Of a stretch of DNA of 64,000 nucleotides, positions 28,501-43,500 are shown piece by piece. Positions within the stretch are counted from its first letter, which is position 1; each line of letters opens with the position of its first letter. Where the stretch lies: assembly GCA_907163375.1 (NCBI GenBank), contig CAJQUW010010459.1, positions 62,001 through 126,000 of the forward strand, read 5' to 3'. This stretch comes from Prostheceraeus crozeri. Taxonomy: Eukaryota > Platyhelminthes > Polycladida > Euryleptidae. The notes beneath the pieces are model-generated. The model had not been told where the DNA came from, searched no databases, and saw only the letters and a list, made by a program, of their open reading frames with translations. A program made the position numbers and the translations under genes.

Positions 28501-31500
28501 CAATCAATCAAAACAGTTATGTTATTGTCGTATTGTAGCCAATACCAAAGACAAATTTAGTAAGATGTCACTTTGGGTCTGGAAATTTCACTTCAATAGG
28601 ATGCATCAAAGGAACGCAAAACAGAAATTGGACATGTTGAATATGAGGTCATACACTCGATGCGAGAATGGTACCCAGGTTTACCAACCACAACATAAGA
28701 GAGAAATATTGATTATGTAATGATTCGAATGCATCTTCTAAATATTTTGATTGAAGGAATTATCCCAAATTGTGATGCGAGTGTCCGAGACTCTCATCAC
28801 ATTTTCTAGAAAATGATTTCATTTTCAAATTGACAAACTTTATCAGATTGTCGTCTTAGTTATTGAGCTTGGTTATCTTCCTTTGATGACTCTGGTAGGA
28901 GAAAACATTGATTGAAAAGTAAGAGCTGACATCAGGGTTGGTCAAAACCCACCCGGTCAAAAAAAACCCGATTTCACCCGCCCGGCGGGCGAAATAGATT
29001 TTCCATATTATGTCATTTTTTCGATGCTTCTGATTAAAATACAGTAATGCCAATTCATTTTTCTGATTTATTGACTCTGCCTCTTCTCAAAAATCATCGT
29101 ATGGAATGTATACAATTCCGTAATCTACATGTTTCTTACTACAACACCAAATATTGAAAAGGAAAAGGAAAACCGAATAATATGTCAACGTCCGATGTTT
29201 AAGAAACTTAACGCCTATGCTGATATGATGCCCATTGTCCATCCCTGACTCGCCGGACATCAGCTAGCCTGGATTTGTCAACAGCGGACTGTAGCAGTGT
29301 TGCGATTCTTGTCGTAGGGTAAAAAAAACGCGCAAGGTCGAAAAACACGCGCACATGTATTTCCTTACAAATAAGCCAAAATGGCAACTACATGTATGAT
29401 CGCTAATATTTGATGAAACGAATTTTTACAAAGCTTAAATTTGCAGATCAGATAGTAAGAGCTTTGGTATTTTTCAGGACAAGTCAAATACACACGTGCC
29501 TTAAGTGGTAGATGCATACCAGCAGTGGGCCTATAGGCTATCCATTGAGTGAGATGTTAATGAACCTAAATGATCTTTGATAGGCTATACATGTGGCTTA
29601 TCTAGAAACTGCATGTAATTTGAAATTTTGATATCTTGATTTTGATATTTTAGAACCAAAGTTTTCTATTATCAAAAATTAAAAATAGAAGTCGAAAACT
29701 TAAAAAAACGCGCAAAATGGATAAAAATGGAAAAAACACGCTTACACGCGCAAATTGTCAAAAAAACGCGCGCGCGTGTAAACACGCGCGAATCGCAACA
29801 CTGGACTGTAGTGATGCATTCGTGAGATGATGGGGAATTCGTGAGAGCGCACGCATATTGGTTGACGCTGCTGGTCGTATGTCTTTGGGTGGCTGACGCA
29901 GTCGAAAGTGCGTAAGATAAGATCGATATTGGCAAACAATGATTTAAAGCCACTGCCCACAAGTCTGGTCATTAATGTTATTATCGCATACAAGACACTC
30001 GGAAATGATGGGGAGTTCGGGGTGGAGCGTGCGTGGTACGCGCGCGTCATTTCTGATACCGCGGCAGGCTGCAAGTCTGCGACGGACACTTCGGACCATA
30101 AGAAAGAGCGTGCGTCCTCGATTTCACATATTAGGACGAGGTCTTTCGACCACACCAAACGACCATCCTCAGGTAATCAAAAAAAATAAAATGAATCGAA
30201 ATTATGATATGAAAGTTCGACGAAACGATCTACGTATTATTTAGCTTTAGTATCAGTAATTCTGCTAACAGTTGGGCCTATATTTTTGTCTATGCCTATA
30301 TTTTCTTACTTTTTGAATACCGGTATAACAAACAGATATTTGGTGATCGATGTTTAGATGACTAATTATATCTTCCCCGTTTTGACCATATTTTTTATAT
30401 AAAGTTCAATTTATAGACTTCTACACATGTGTTTTCTCTCTGATAATACAATAATAGAAAAAACTTAAATTTTAGATAACAGCCAATCTTGTGTAAAGTA
30501 TACTATTCGTAAATGCAGGTGAGAGAATAACTTCATATGATTCCTTATTTAGATAGCCTGTAATTATCTGAATATTTGGTACGGCTAAAATACAGTAACC
30601 TATACTAAGTACTCACCGATATTTTCTCATGATATTGTATTTTAATCATCGTTTACATTACACTGATGTGTGCAATGTAGTTTGATTTTTCAATAAAATG
30701 ATAATTTTAAAATAAGAGATTACCTCTTAAAGAAAATCGAAATAACTAGATTAAACCCGAAAAACCCCGGTATAAAAAACCCGCCCGGATATAACCCGAT
30801 AAAACCCCGGGTGGGTTTTTTTTGCCGACCAACCCTGGCTGACCTGACAGAGAATGACACCCTACATTGAGAAATGATTTGCAACAAGAGACCTGCAACT
30901 TAACATGCCATAAAATATAAACAAGTGATTATGAAATCGCTACACGAATAAAGTCACTGAAAAATACCTACAATCTTTTGATAGCCGGCTTTTATGGTCC
31001 AAATGCCGGTATAAGGCATTATCTTAATAGTGAGAATTATCAATGTCGCTTGGTTGGAGGGATATTTTATGCTCAGAATCAGATACTAATGAAAGCTTCT
31101 TTGCATTTCCGTGCAGCATCCGAGGCACGAAACCTTACTAGGCTGATCAGGGTGGAGGCAACTCTCTCCAGAAAATCATAAGAGATAGCAGAGTGCCATG
31201 GTGATAGGCTTACACGATGTTATGAGGATAGGCAGACATGATTATTATGATATTGATTGGTGCATTATTGTCGCATGAATATTTTTGGTTAGTGACCGAA
31301 GAAAGTACCAGCAGAAAAGATGCCGTTTTCTCTACCAAATGATCGGTATATGAAACTTCGATATCAGAAGATGCATTAGCATGGTCATAGGATCAATGCT
31401 GTAAAACAAAAAAAAAGTTTCGTAGCAACTTATTGTCACGACTGCCGACTCCTGGGTTAAGTCGCGGCAACTCGCGAGTTCGTGGTCGTGCAACATTTGT

Positions 31501-34500
31501 ACAAAATCTCTGACTATGACTTCTCATACACTGTCAGTAAAGTTACTACGTGTAGTGGTGACGGCAGAACTTCGCATAAGCAGGACTTATAAGATTTTCT
31601 TTTTTTTATTTATTTATACTCATGCCTCATTTATTGATGTTTTATTCTTACTATTATTTATACATTTAAATGCATATTTTAAACAAAAACTAGAATAATA
31701 CTTCCATGAATAATAAAACATTTCCAATCATACTGCAGCCAGGGGTGACAGTCCTTTGACTTCGGTCAATTTAACTTCATTGAGGAAGGCTCTTAGAACA
31801 TCCACGGCAAGAAATTTCCACTAGACACTCCCGCTCGCGAAATTCGTGAAAATTGTTGTTTTACAGTATTCATACACAGTATTTTCGTCAAATGAACTCC
31901 CGAATATTCAAAATGAACGAATGACAGTGTAGGAGGATGACAAAAACGGAAGTACTCACAGTAGAGGGCATGAGTGCGTAAAATACTTAAGTTTGATCTA
32001 AAACTCTCGAAATGTCAAGGAGCAGTCTGCTGTTTCAAGATGTCTCCAACTGAAAAAGAGCCCCTGTTTTTGAAATCGAGAATAACAACTTTCCTGTTCA
32101 AACCGTAAAACAGGAATCCTTGAATATATTGGAAAATTTAGTTTAAACAAAAACAAGTTTAGTGCTGGCACAACTCTTTCAGTGATAGTATTCGACGATC
32201 CGTTCGCTAAAACTCTTAAGCTGCATTGTGTGACCCTTTCACAAGTTGCTTCTACAGAAGTACCAGCCCCTGTCGACCAGTCTAAAACTCTGGACCATGT
32301 ACACATTCTTGCCATTATTGCATTCGACTCATCAGCTGACGTTGCTCATCATCTGAGATTGGGATGCGTTTCATAACAAAAAATACAAACAAAAATGAGT
32401 AATGCAACAAAATATTCTAAAAAGTATTCTCAATAAACCAACTTACGCTTTCACGTTGTCGGACTGGGTCTGTTGCTGGCCCTGGGATTGTTGCTGTTGG
32501 AATTGATGAGGCTGTCCACATTCACAACCCTGCTCATCTTTCGATGGAACAACTCCAAAGTCTCTGAGTTGAAGTTGATACTGTTGTTGTTGATATGGCA
32601 TTTGTTGACTTGATTGAATTGGTTGAATTGATTGAATTGGTTGAATTGGCATTTGCTGCGATTGGTGATGTTGTTGCTGTTGCTGCAACTGCCTTTCTAT
32701 CACTTCATTAAAAGTCGGAGTTTTCTGCCTACGTCGCAGAGCATAAGCCATCTTAAATGCATCTCCGATAATATTGTTTAATTCTTCAGCCTACAAAAAG
32801 GAGTTGATCTCATCAAACACACATTTTTCAAGTATCAAGATTTGCGATCAAAACGCATCATTTCACAAACCTATTTAATGCGATAAGCATCTCTCCGTTC
32901 AAGCTACGTTCTGAAGGAAATCACATGCGGAAATAGATTGAAATTAAGGAAGCGACATTTAGGGTTATCTGCAGATTTGCGAATATCAAAGCGCGTGGCA
33001 GCCATAACAGTTGACAAGCCGCAAATGACCATTGAAAAGCGAGCTCATCATTATAACTTACTGACATTTGATACTTCACAACACCTGAAGCACCAGGAAA
33101 TTGTTGGGTAGGAAAATGCTATGACACTACTGAGTTCCTCAATCCAACGTCACCTAACTTAAAGTGATCACAACTATTCCAAAACTTGGCATGAAAGCTT
33201 GAAACTTAGCAACATTGCTCCAATTTAATGCATATGCATAGGAGATATGGAAGCTTTTTGTCACCCATGTCGTCGTCGAAGGATGACTAGGCTCCAGAAA
33301 TAACCGAATCCCAAATAATTTCCGCCAACTAAGAATATGTGACACATGTTGACTGTCTGAGAGCTGTCTTCAATAATACTGATAAAGTTCATTTGTGTTT
33401 CAATTTCATTTGAATTGCGCAACAAAAACGAAAATTTATTAACCATCATTTCTTCTATTTTAACTATGAGTTCAATATGTTCTGCCTAATGACGACATAT
33501 AGACTAGGCAGCAATTATTAACTTTTGAAGTGAAAGCAAACGATTATTGCACAGCAGTGAAAACTTATTTCCAAACCAATTCCTTCATACGATATATAAC
33601 ATATTTTTCGAAGATTGTTTTACTTGTGGAAATATTCTCTGTATTTAAATGAGAATAAAAAACCTATTGTCATTATTCGCATCTCACGTAATGCCGTGTA
33701 CTATAATTTAATCTGCATATCTTTGAAAAAAGTCAATCCTGCATAAAGCTGTGCAGGTCAATTAACTCAATTACAAATTTATCACGAAGTCTGGAAAACA
33801 GCTTCTGAAAGGAACGAGGCCGAAAATGAGACCTCCACAGAATGATAAGTTACCACACACAAGCAACGCTCTGTTGGCGAACAGAATCGATCCCTGTATC
33901 TTCTGCACCCGGTCTACGGTAAATTCAACCTTCAATGATTTTCAATTTCAAAAACTTTGAAGTCAATTAATCCTGTGCAATGGTATGCATGTCTTTTTAC
34001 TTAACAGTGTCATTCCTAAACCTGAAATATTAAAAATGCCGATTAGTGCTCTGTTTGCGTTTTATTATTCTCAATACATAATGCCTCAATTATGCATGCA
34101 AAAATTTTCAACGCCCGTGATCCTGGTAGATTTGATATACGTGGAACGTTTGAGTGGTTGGACGGATAGTTATGCAGATTTACAAGTAATATTCCAAATG
34201 TGATGGAAATGTTGAGTCCTACGCTTTGTTAAAACTACTTGTATTAAGAAGGCCAGATGAGTTAAAATTGAAGGGATGAATTTAAGGCACCCTTCCGTAC
34301 CGACAAGTATCCCTTAACCAACTAAGCTATCCTACCACCTGCTGATTGTTATATATTCTACCTGGCGCCGAGTAGCATAGTTTCTAGGGATCGACCGTAC
34401 TTGATTTTGTAGCGGTGCCCGTGCCTGGGTAGTTGTTTGAATTTCTAACCTAACAGTGCCGGTGACCGGGTACCCGTGTGATCACTAGACACAGTGCATG

Positions 34501-37500
34501 CCCGCGTACTTGTTTTAACACTAGACCCGATCCGTATCCACTTCTTGTTAACCATGTAGGTGAATAGTTCATGACCATAAACCCGGTGCTTGGCTGTTCG
34601 CTATCAGTTTTGACTAATGCTCTTATCAGTCATGTGATTTTTCAGGTGATTACCGAAATTTCGGTTGCGCTCCCTATTCTAGCCTCTAATACATGTTTCT
34701 TCAATTTAAATCGATCCAAAGAAACTCCCTTCCATCATCAATTTGCATCAGGGCCTTACCTGATTAAGATCACATAATTATCTAGTTAGAGATCAATTTT
34801 TGAATAAGGTTCCCGTACCTTCTAACAGGGTCTAAGTCAAATTCGTCTAAATTTAGTCTTACAGAAAATTTTATAACGATAAGGATGCCCGTGCATGGAA
34901 AAAAGTCGGATAATGGCCGTGCCCGTGCCCCGTTTAATTTTTAATAGTTTTATTACTTTTTGATCGATATCTAAGATCAGGTGGACATTCCTCTCACTTA
35001 AATGATTGTGGGGACACGTCCACCAAACGCGATCAATCGCTTGCACATGATCATGATGTAGTCCAATAATATCTGCAGTCTAACTTGTCAAATTTCTCAT
35101 AGGCAATAAAATTATCATCCTCAACACATATTACAATAAGTTAATCAAGAGTTATTTCATAAAAACCTGATACAATTGAATTAAGCCCAAATGATAATAA
35201 TTGTAAACAATCGATTTCATCATCATATCTATCCTCAAGTACGCATTGTTCATGAATCCAACACGGATATGAATAATCGATGTGTCGCATGTCGTGCATT
35301 AATATCTGCCTGAAATAGGTTGTCAAGAATCTTTGCTTGATGACTTCCTTGAACAACATGTCATCAGCATAAAGAATATAATTTCACCAGTGTGACACAT
35401 CTGACTGGGCACTGCTGATGACTAAAGTGGATGCGCACACATCCTTCCCCTTCCCCGTTTCGCTGTTAGTCTACGAGTTGGATGATGCAGCTGCATAACT
35501 CCACAGGAAAATTTCTGCACATAACTTTGCAGATGTATGAACGAACTTCTGTTCATTACCTCAGTCATTACCCAGTGATTCTCTGTCCACCAGTGCAAGT
35601 CGCCGAGTATGATGGCAGACACGATATTAAAGCAAGCTATATTCGAACATTTCCGATGACTAAAATAACCGATAGAGATCTATTCATCACCAAGTACACT
35701 TCAGACTTGCATTAGCACTTTGACGCTCGTATTACACAACTTTCTCCGTTTCACTGCACGTACATGTGAAAATGAGCTATAACACTTTTGACGAAACTTC
35801 AAACGTAATTAGCGTAAGATCGCTGTTACATATTCCGGTGACAACGCTGTAAGTGACGACTGAAGAAGGTTGAGTTTAGGAAAACAAGGATGGATAAGCT
35901 AGAATTTGCATGGATCAGGCCTGTGATTAGCCTATGAGAAAAATTGAGGATTTTCCTTGAAAATTTTGAGGAATGGAAACGGAGCCTAATGTGGTAATCA
36001 CAAAAAAAACTCTAAACTTTAGCATGGATTTTGGGCCAAACTTCAAGTCATGAAAATCACAACTAAGAAGGCAACCCCAGGGTTGACCACACCACACCTT
36101 TAAAAGTTGTGTATGTTACAAAGGGATATTGGCTTGCTAATAATCACTTCCCACATTGTTACGAATTTAATTTGCTGACCTCAGGTACTATATGCTTAGA
36201 ATGTGTCGAACAGAGGATGTCAGATCAAGCTGCTGATATCGCTGTGATTCACGCTATCGTCTCCAATTCCATGATGCTTGTCAGATTTGTATACTGTAAT
36301 TTTTTGAATGTAGGATATATCCTCAACTACATGCATCTGGGGCTTTGTGACGATCAATTTTTACGGATTCTAGACAAATTTGGGAGGAGAGTAACCCGTA
36401 AGTATATAAAGATTAAAATTGTTGACGGAATGCATTGCTTGTGGCTAAAAAATCAGTATTATGAAGGATGCGCCACATAACACACATTAAAATTACTTTT
36501 TTACTGAAGAAGTTTTGGTGGTTCTTGTTAACCTGTTAGCGCTTTGATCATATCGTTCCGATCTACATTCAAATGAGCATGAATTCTCTCGCACGACACA
36601 AAACAATTGTCAGGAACAGGCTTGCCAGTTAAGTTGTTGGTCTCATCTAGGCAAAGGGTGAAAGATCATCACCTCTATTCCCATGAAGTTCCGCGGAGAT
36701 ATTGACATCCACATCTTGCAGTAGACCAGGTTGAAAATCTACCAACCCAGTAATATGTGGTTTGAATGTCTTAATTAATCTAAGTTCGCATGCAACGATA
36801 AACGATTCGTGCGTTACTTTCACACCAAGCTGTGTTCAGATGTCTGTCGGCAGACCCTGGAAAACGTAGTTGTAGACTCATGGGATAGCAGAGCCTCATA
36901 AGCTTCCAACCCCCACACGCTAGTGACTAGGAGGCAGATAGACACTAAACTTAGGGACTATTTGCTTTACCCCGTCGGATGTGTTCATATTCAGCGGAAA
37001 TAAAATGGAAGAGAATGAGTAAAGCAAAAGTATCAGTTGATAAGAGCACTGAAATCCATGTGGGCTGGGCTACCTATACTTTGTCATATAATGGATCTAA
37101 AAGATCGATATCCTAAATTTCTTTAAGAAGCACAGGCATGCATTTGGCAACCATATAGTCGCAGAACCATAATGAAGGCTGTGAAAAAGGTCAAGATAAT
37201 TAATGAAAATAATTGAAAGCATTTTATTGTTGGGATTCTAGGGAACATAATGATGTTTGAAGTAAAAATTGATTGCAGTGTTCAGATAGCCTATACAATT
37301 TCTGTAGGCTGATCGCGGTGCTTCACTCATCGAATACGTGAAAGTGTTGCACTAAGGAGTTCGACAGACGATAACTTCAGACAACTTCTCTGCATAGCAA
37401 AATAGGTGCGGACGAACCCAAACATCTGCAGCCCTGTAGCTTCCAGAAGTGAAAACGACGTGAAATAAGAACACGTTATAAATCATAATTGTTCATGCTC

Positions 37501-40500
37501 AGCAGTCAGGATAGGATTCTATCTCAGCTTCTTGATTGGAAATAAAATGGAAGAGAATGAGTAAAGCAAAAGTTTCAGTTGATAAGAGCACTGAAATCCA
37601 TGTGGGCTGAATTCGCCATATAATCGCCATTCGTAAAAAAACAATATCCTACAGTTAGTCTGAAATGTGTCACATTTGAGGAATTTCTCTTAGTGAAGCT
37701 ATATTTGAGGAATTTTTGAGGATTTGAGGAGTAAAAACAATATTTGAGGAATCTGAGGAATTTGAGGAGTAATCACAGGCCTGATGGATAGTTGGACAGA
37801 ACAATTTCCATAGAAAAGATAATCCGTTATGATGCAATTATTATATTATATTTACATTAAAAACATGGAAACAATGCACAGCATTATGTCATTGTTCTTA
37901 AGTAATATCGGCATCTTTAATTCAAGCTAGCTACAGTTGCGTTGGCATATGAAAGAAACAATTTATCATTTCTAGAATCATTCTGTGCTCTTTCACGCGT
38001 CGAGTTGCTTTGGTAATTTTACTAATAAAGGAAACCCGATTACTGATATCCGAAATAAACAGCTCATAGAGACAGAATGTCTGAATTAATGAATAGGATT
38101 GCAGCAAGCAGAAGATTTTTCATGATGAACCAAAAGCACGTTGAGGTGTCTTCTTAAAGAATTTATTGACTAAAACGTGTAATAAAACTATGAACAGGTC
38201 CGACGTTATGCGTATTCACGATTCTTCAGAGGCAAAAAAGCTAAAAAACAATCAACTAAAAAGTCTGTGGTGCTGGGGTTGAGGCCAGAATGAGACCTAT
38301 GAGAACTATGAGGTCAAGTCTGATGCGCAAACGCCCATGTCCTCCTAGGCAATTCGGTGTCGTCTACTCACGGCGTGCGTCTACTCGTTCAACTGTTCGG
38401 AGTGCGAATAGAATTATGTGGGCCAATCTGGAAGGACAGTGGATGACAGGCAGAAGGAACACAAGCGCGCGGTCAAGAAGCTCGATGTGGATCGTTCCGA
38501 GGTGGCCAAGCATACCTTCGAAAATGATCACTGCACAGACTTTTGTAGTACAGCAGTGGTCAGTTTAGAGAGTGGATGGAGGAGACTGAACAAAGAGGCG
38601 ATATGTACCCGAAAACTTGGCGGAAACAACAAGGTCGATCACAAAGTGGGAGCTGCGTGCGACTATGTATTACGTTAGCTTCCCTTCTGTGATTATTTTC
38701 GTTTCTGTTTGATTTCGTTTTTCTTTGATAATCCCCCTATCATGGATTATAGCATTATGAATAAGTCTGACATTTAATACCACATTATCTTGGTTCTTTA
38801 GTCATTGTAATTTTCTACTTTTACTACACAGTCCGCGGTTTTTCGACTGCAGCTCATATTTTCATAAAAATACAGCGGAAGCAGTGGTTGGATTCTTAAA
38901 TTTTGGAAAAAGTGCATCATGAATATTTTCGTGCATATTTCTGCGGATGTCAATAATGCATTTTTCAATCATTTTCACCCTACCCATCTGAATTTAATAC
39001 TCTCATGTACATACATACATGTATATGTTAATTTCAGAAATAACATGTTAGAATGAACAATGTGATCCATTTTTGGGGCCTCCCTTTGTATGGTTGAACT
39101 AAAAATGTAGTCATCCCTAGCCCCTAACACTGGTGTATTCTGGATGTCATCCATTAACTGACCACATAGACGAATATGAATAGTATAATAGGTAATACGT
39201 AGTATTCATCTCGACACATCAGGTCGAAACCTGTATTGTTTCAGAAAATAATTTTGAAAATTATTCACTCAACCAATGCACAAAACGTTGCATATAAGTC
39301 CACGAGGCATCAAATGCACGAGCACGTAGAATGAATGCTTTTGTCGCCATTTAGGTGCATGTAGACCTAACCATTTCAATGGAAAAATATTCACATCTAG
39401 AGCAATCGTGCTACGATCTTCATTACATGTTGAAAGACAGCGATTTCACCATTCTACTCATGATATAAAAATGAATGCATGCGAATGCCCAAATACAGGT
39501 GTAGGAATTAAAACGAATACCTGTGCTTGTTTTCAAATTATTTAAAAACAGATCCCGCGCCATTGATGTTGTTTATTCGGATACTCGTTCATGCCAAAAA
39601 AAACGGGTATTCATCTTCACAAATTGCACGGACTTTTTAGGTGCCGTAGCAGTTACAATTTGTACATTTCTATATGTTATCGTTGTATCACGTCTATACT
39701 AGTACGGTGGGGCTTAGAAAATATTCCATGCGACAAAACAATATATTGTTCAACAATATTTCGCGTGCACATAGTGATCAATTAATATTACTGCACATAA
39801 TGACTAGATTACGGGCATAGGTACAAATTACAGAATCTCATGCTTAATTATACATGAGTTAAACAATGTTAATTTCTTTTCTGTATCTTCACCATGGCAG
39901 AGACACCCTATTCCACCGCCTTCCCCTTCAGAACGCTTTGTGCGACACGCTCGGCTTCCCTTCCTTTTTTCTCAGTGAAAGATTCCTGTTCTAACATAAG
40001 GCGATGAATTTCATCCTCATTTTTCCTTGACCTTTTTTGCAAATCCTCCAACAATCGACGCTGCTCTGCTTGGACTTTCATCTTATCTTTGATTTCCTTT
40101 TCTTTGTTCTCCAGGTTTTGCTCCAAATGCGATATTTTTTTGTTTGTTTTCTTGGCAGTTTGTACATCTGAGAGAATGTCAATTCCTTTAGTTGAGCAGC
40201 TTTTGCTGTTTTCTCCTCATCACGGAGTCTCTGAATGTACGATACATGAGCATTCAAACAGCTCTTTCAGAGCACTTGTAAAAGGAATGCTTCTCGCAGT
40301 CCAGTTGTTTGTCATCCATAATTCCATGCTAGCAAATATGAGTTCTGATTTTAGGTACTCTAGCCCAGTTTGCGGTTTCCCTCTGGCAAAAATAGGAATT
40401 TCACTTGGTAGGAATTCGTGCATTCGTGCATGCTTCCTAAAATTCGTGCAATGCACGAATTCGTGCGTGAATCCAGCAACTGAGCGGAAGTAGATTAGTA

Positions 40501-43500
40501 CACACCATCAAATGAGTACAGTAGTCAAGTCTGCATGTAGCTACCAGGTCAAATTCTAAGACTGATACGCAATGATCTGAATTCTTAGAATCTGAAGGAG
40601 TCGTGGCGATCGGAGCATTTTGAAGGAATTCAGAGCAATCCGCAAGCGACGCACGACTATTTTTCCTATCTCAGTAAGGTATTAAAAATTTCTTTTTGCC
40701 CACATATATATTTCTTTTTCCTGTATGTGCCATCTGTTTGAATCAGTTTGCACTTCTATCAAAGTGATACGATTAAACAATCTAATTCTGTGGTTAAACC
40801 ACTCTCAATTAAACTCTCGCTTCGCGCTCGTGGTGTGAAATTTAATTTTCACTATAAATGGCATTGATGAATAAAATAAGAGCAATTGGAATTGTTGCAT
40901 TTGATTATTGTGATAAGTTATCAAGAGCGAAAGTTCCAATCATGGATACAGTCCTCATACAAATTACAGTAAATATGGATATCTATGGACCAGAACGATA
41001 GGACGATTCAAAACGCACTGGTTAATTATGAATGAAAATATCGGATGTATAACCATCTGTTGAAACTTATTGTGTTGCGACGCTAAGTTATTGCTTACTG
41101 CTGCGTGTAAAGCTTTGTGTCAGTTAGCATACGTCGTATGTAAGTCGTTCATTGGTACAGGCACGTGACACTGAATAACCACGATTCAGGAGAGTCCTAA
41201 GACAAAGACATCGCTACATCGTAAGTTGTATGTGTGGTATACTCAGGGTGATGCAAGGCAGCAGGCTGAGAGGCATAACTTCATACAGTCATCAACTGTG
41301 ATTAGATGTTGAATTTCTTATTTTTCGCACCATATTTACTCGCATAAGTTTGAAAGGAGCAATAAAAACAATTTTCTGCGACCGTGTAGTAATTTTATTC
41401 CCAATATTTCGGCTTAGCCTTTATCAAGGGATACGGAAAAGGAAATTATACTGAATGTTATTAAGAAATACTAATAGAAAAATTAGACTGACTATAAAAT
41501 ACAAATTTTTTTATTCTACTTTTGTGTTTTATATTTAGTCCATGTTTGCACTTGAATAAGAGTGGACGAAATGCGTTGCACAAGAATTAGTTTTTAATCT
41601 TACCAAAATGAATTTAGTGGCTTTATTTATTTACAAATTAGGCGATAACACCATAAGAATGGAATTGATTGTATGCTTCGAAGTTGCATGAAAAATCATA
41701 CTCATCTTTTTGGATATTTGTGACTGTCATATGTTCTGAGAATTAAAGCTCGCAAGTAGATTCGGAACACTTTAGTAAGTTTGTGTGCGGTAGACATGCT
41801 ATTTCTACGAGAAGTGCGCAGCCGTCAAAAAATAGACTAAACTCGACCCGAAATTTTCTGTGAAAAACCCGAAATATTTTTCTCAACTCGACCCGAAGAT
41901 CATCATATAAGAAAAAAATGTTCCCACGATTGTGTTCATCGAATTTGTACCGCATATTACACCACAAAGTCATAAAGCAAATTGTTTTCAAATTGTTTTT
42001 CCATATCCGTAAGTTCTACATTAAAAACGTACATATAATCTTAGACGCATTAAAACTTGTCAAAATACATATAAATACTAAAATATGGTTACGAATTAAT
42101 TTGTTAAAGAAATATTGAAATACAAAAGGATATCTCATTATGATGGCACAATACATAAGTCAGTAATAATTTAAAGAATGAAAATTTGAGTGTCATCGTA
42201 ATAAATGTTCCCTCAAATTAAGATTTCAAGCAACTAGCGAAAACATAGTGTGTGCTGCATAAATGTATATAAAATTAAGTAGAGGTAGTCCTATAATCAA
42301 TTTTACACACGAAATGGTTAAGGAAATGATCTCAACTTCGCATATGAAATACCGCAGGAAATAAACTGGTGAAATTTTTCCGTCAGATTCTCCCAGGTAT
42401 CGTCTACTCATTTTTGGCTTGTGTTTCAAAAATTTTGCATTTCACTTCTAACCAGAAAAATCCCAAACATTTCTCAACAAACCCGAACCCGACCCGAAGT
42501 CTCGACTACACACCTCTATTATCTGCTAAAAACCGGAGCAATTTTACAGAAACATGCGGATTTCGACCTATTGATTACTCTATATTAGTTCAGATAATAT
42601 AATATTCAGCTACAACATTGTTACATCATTGTGAAGTTCATTGAAGACAGCTAATGTTGAGATGTACTTCTTGCGTCGTAATTTACAGATTGCGGAATTC
42701 AAGTGCAGAAATGTTTAGAAGCATCATAGCACATCCTGGTGTTCTTCATGTAGTCTGCAATAAATTATCACACAAACACAGAGGTATAATACGATGAGAG
42801 TCAGCTAGCTGTAGGTAAAACAGAGGCCTACTTAAGTCTGTTTTTATAATTAAAAACACTAATTTTATTGAATGTTTTTCTAGTTATCCGCTTTTACTGA
42901 ATATACACGGTTTTATAACACAACATGTTCAGAAAGTCTCGACCACAGAAATGAAGATGCTACGTTGGATGATGGGTGTAAGACGCTTGGATCACGCCCG
43001 GAGTAGTGATGTGCGTCGGAGATCTAGGACAGCGCCAATATGAAGAAGTGATCAGATGTAACCGTCTCAGATGCCTCTGTCACGTCCCACGGCGAGAAAA
43101 ACACCATCCTATTCCAGAGGCATACGACGCTCCTTTCCCTAGAAGACCACGGAAGACGTGGAGGAGGCAAGCGAACGAGGACATGCGCGCAGTCGGTTTG
43201 GTGGAAAAAGAAGCGGCTGACCGAGGTAGGTGGAGGAGGAAGACCAGGCCGATTCGATCCTGAGATTGGATAAGGCCTTCAAGGTATTTAAGGTATACAC
43301 TGTTCTGTAACACATCCACCCTACGCATAGCATTTTATAGATTTTATGAACGATCGCGGGACAATCTATCGGGAAACAACTTATCTTGAACCTATGGTGA
43401 ACTAATATGCCTTGGTGTATTCGCAACTAATGCAACGACATGGACAGATGTATGCAACCAACGCTCCAACTCGCTACACATGCATGCTACTCGCATTGAT

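Noticed and set aside
40395-40480. Palindromic gaattcgtgcattcgtgca repeats as an element end
   Set aside because: Short imperfect palindromes next to the coiled-coil pseudogene; no target duplication seen.
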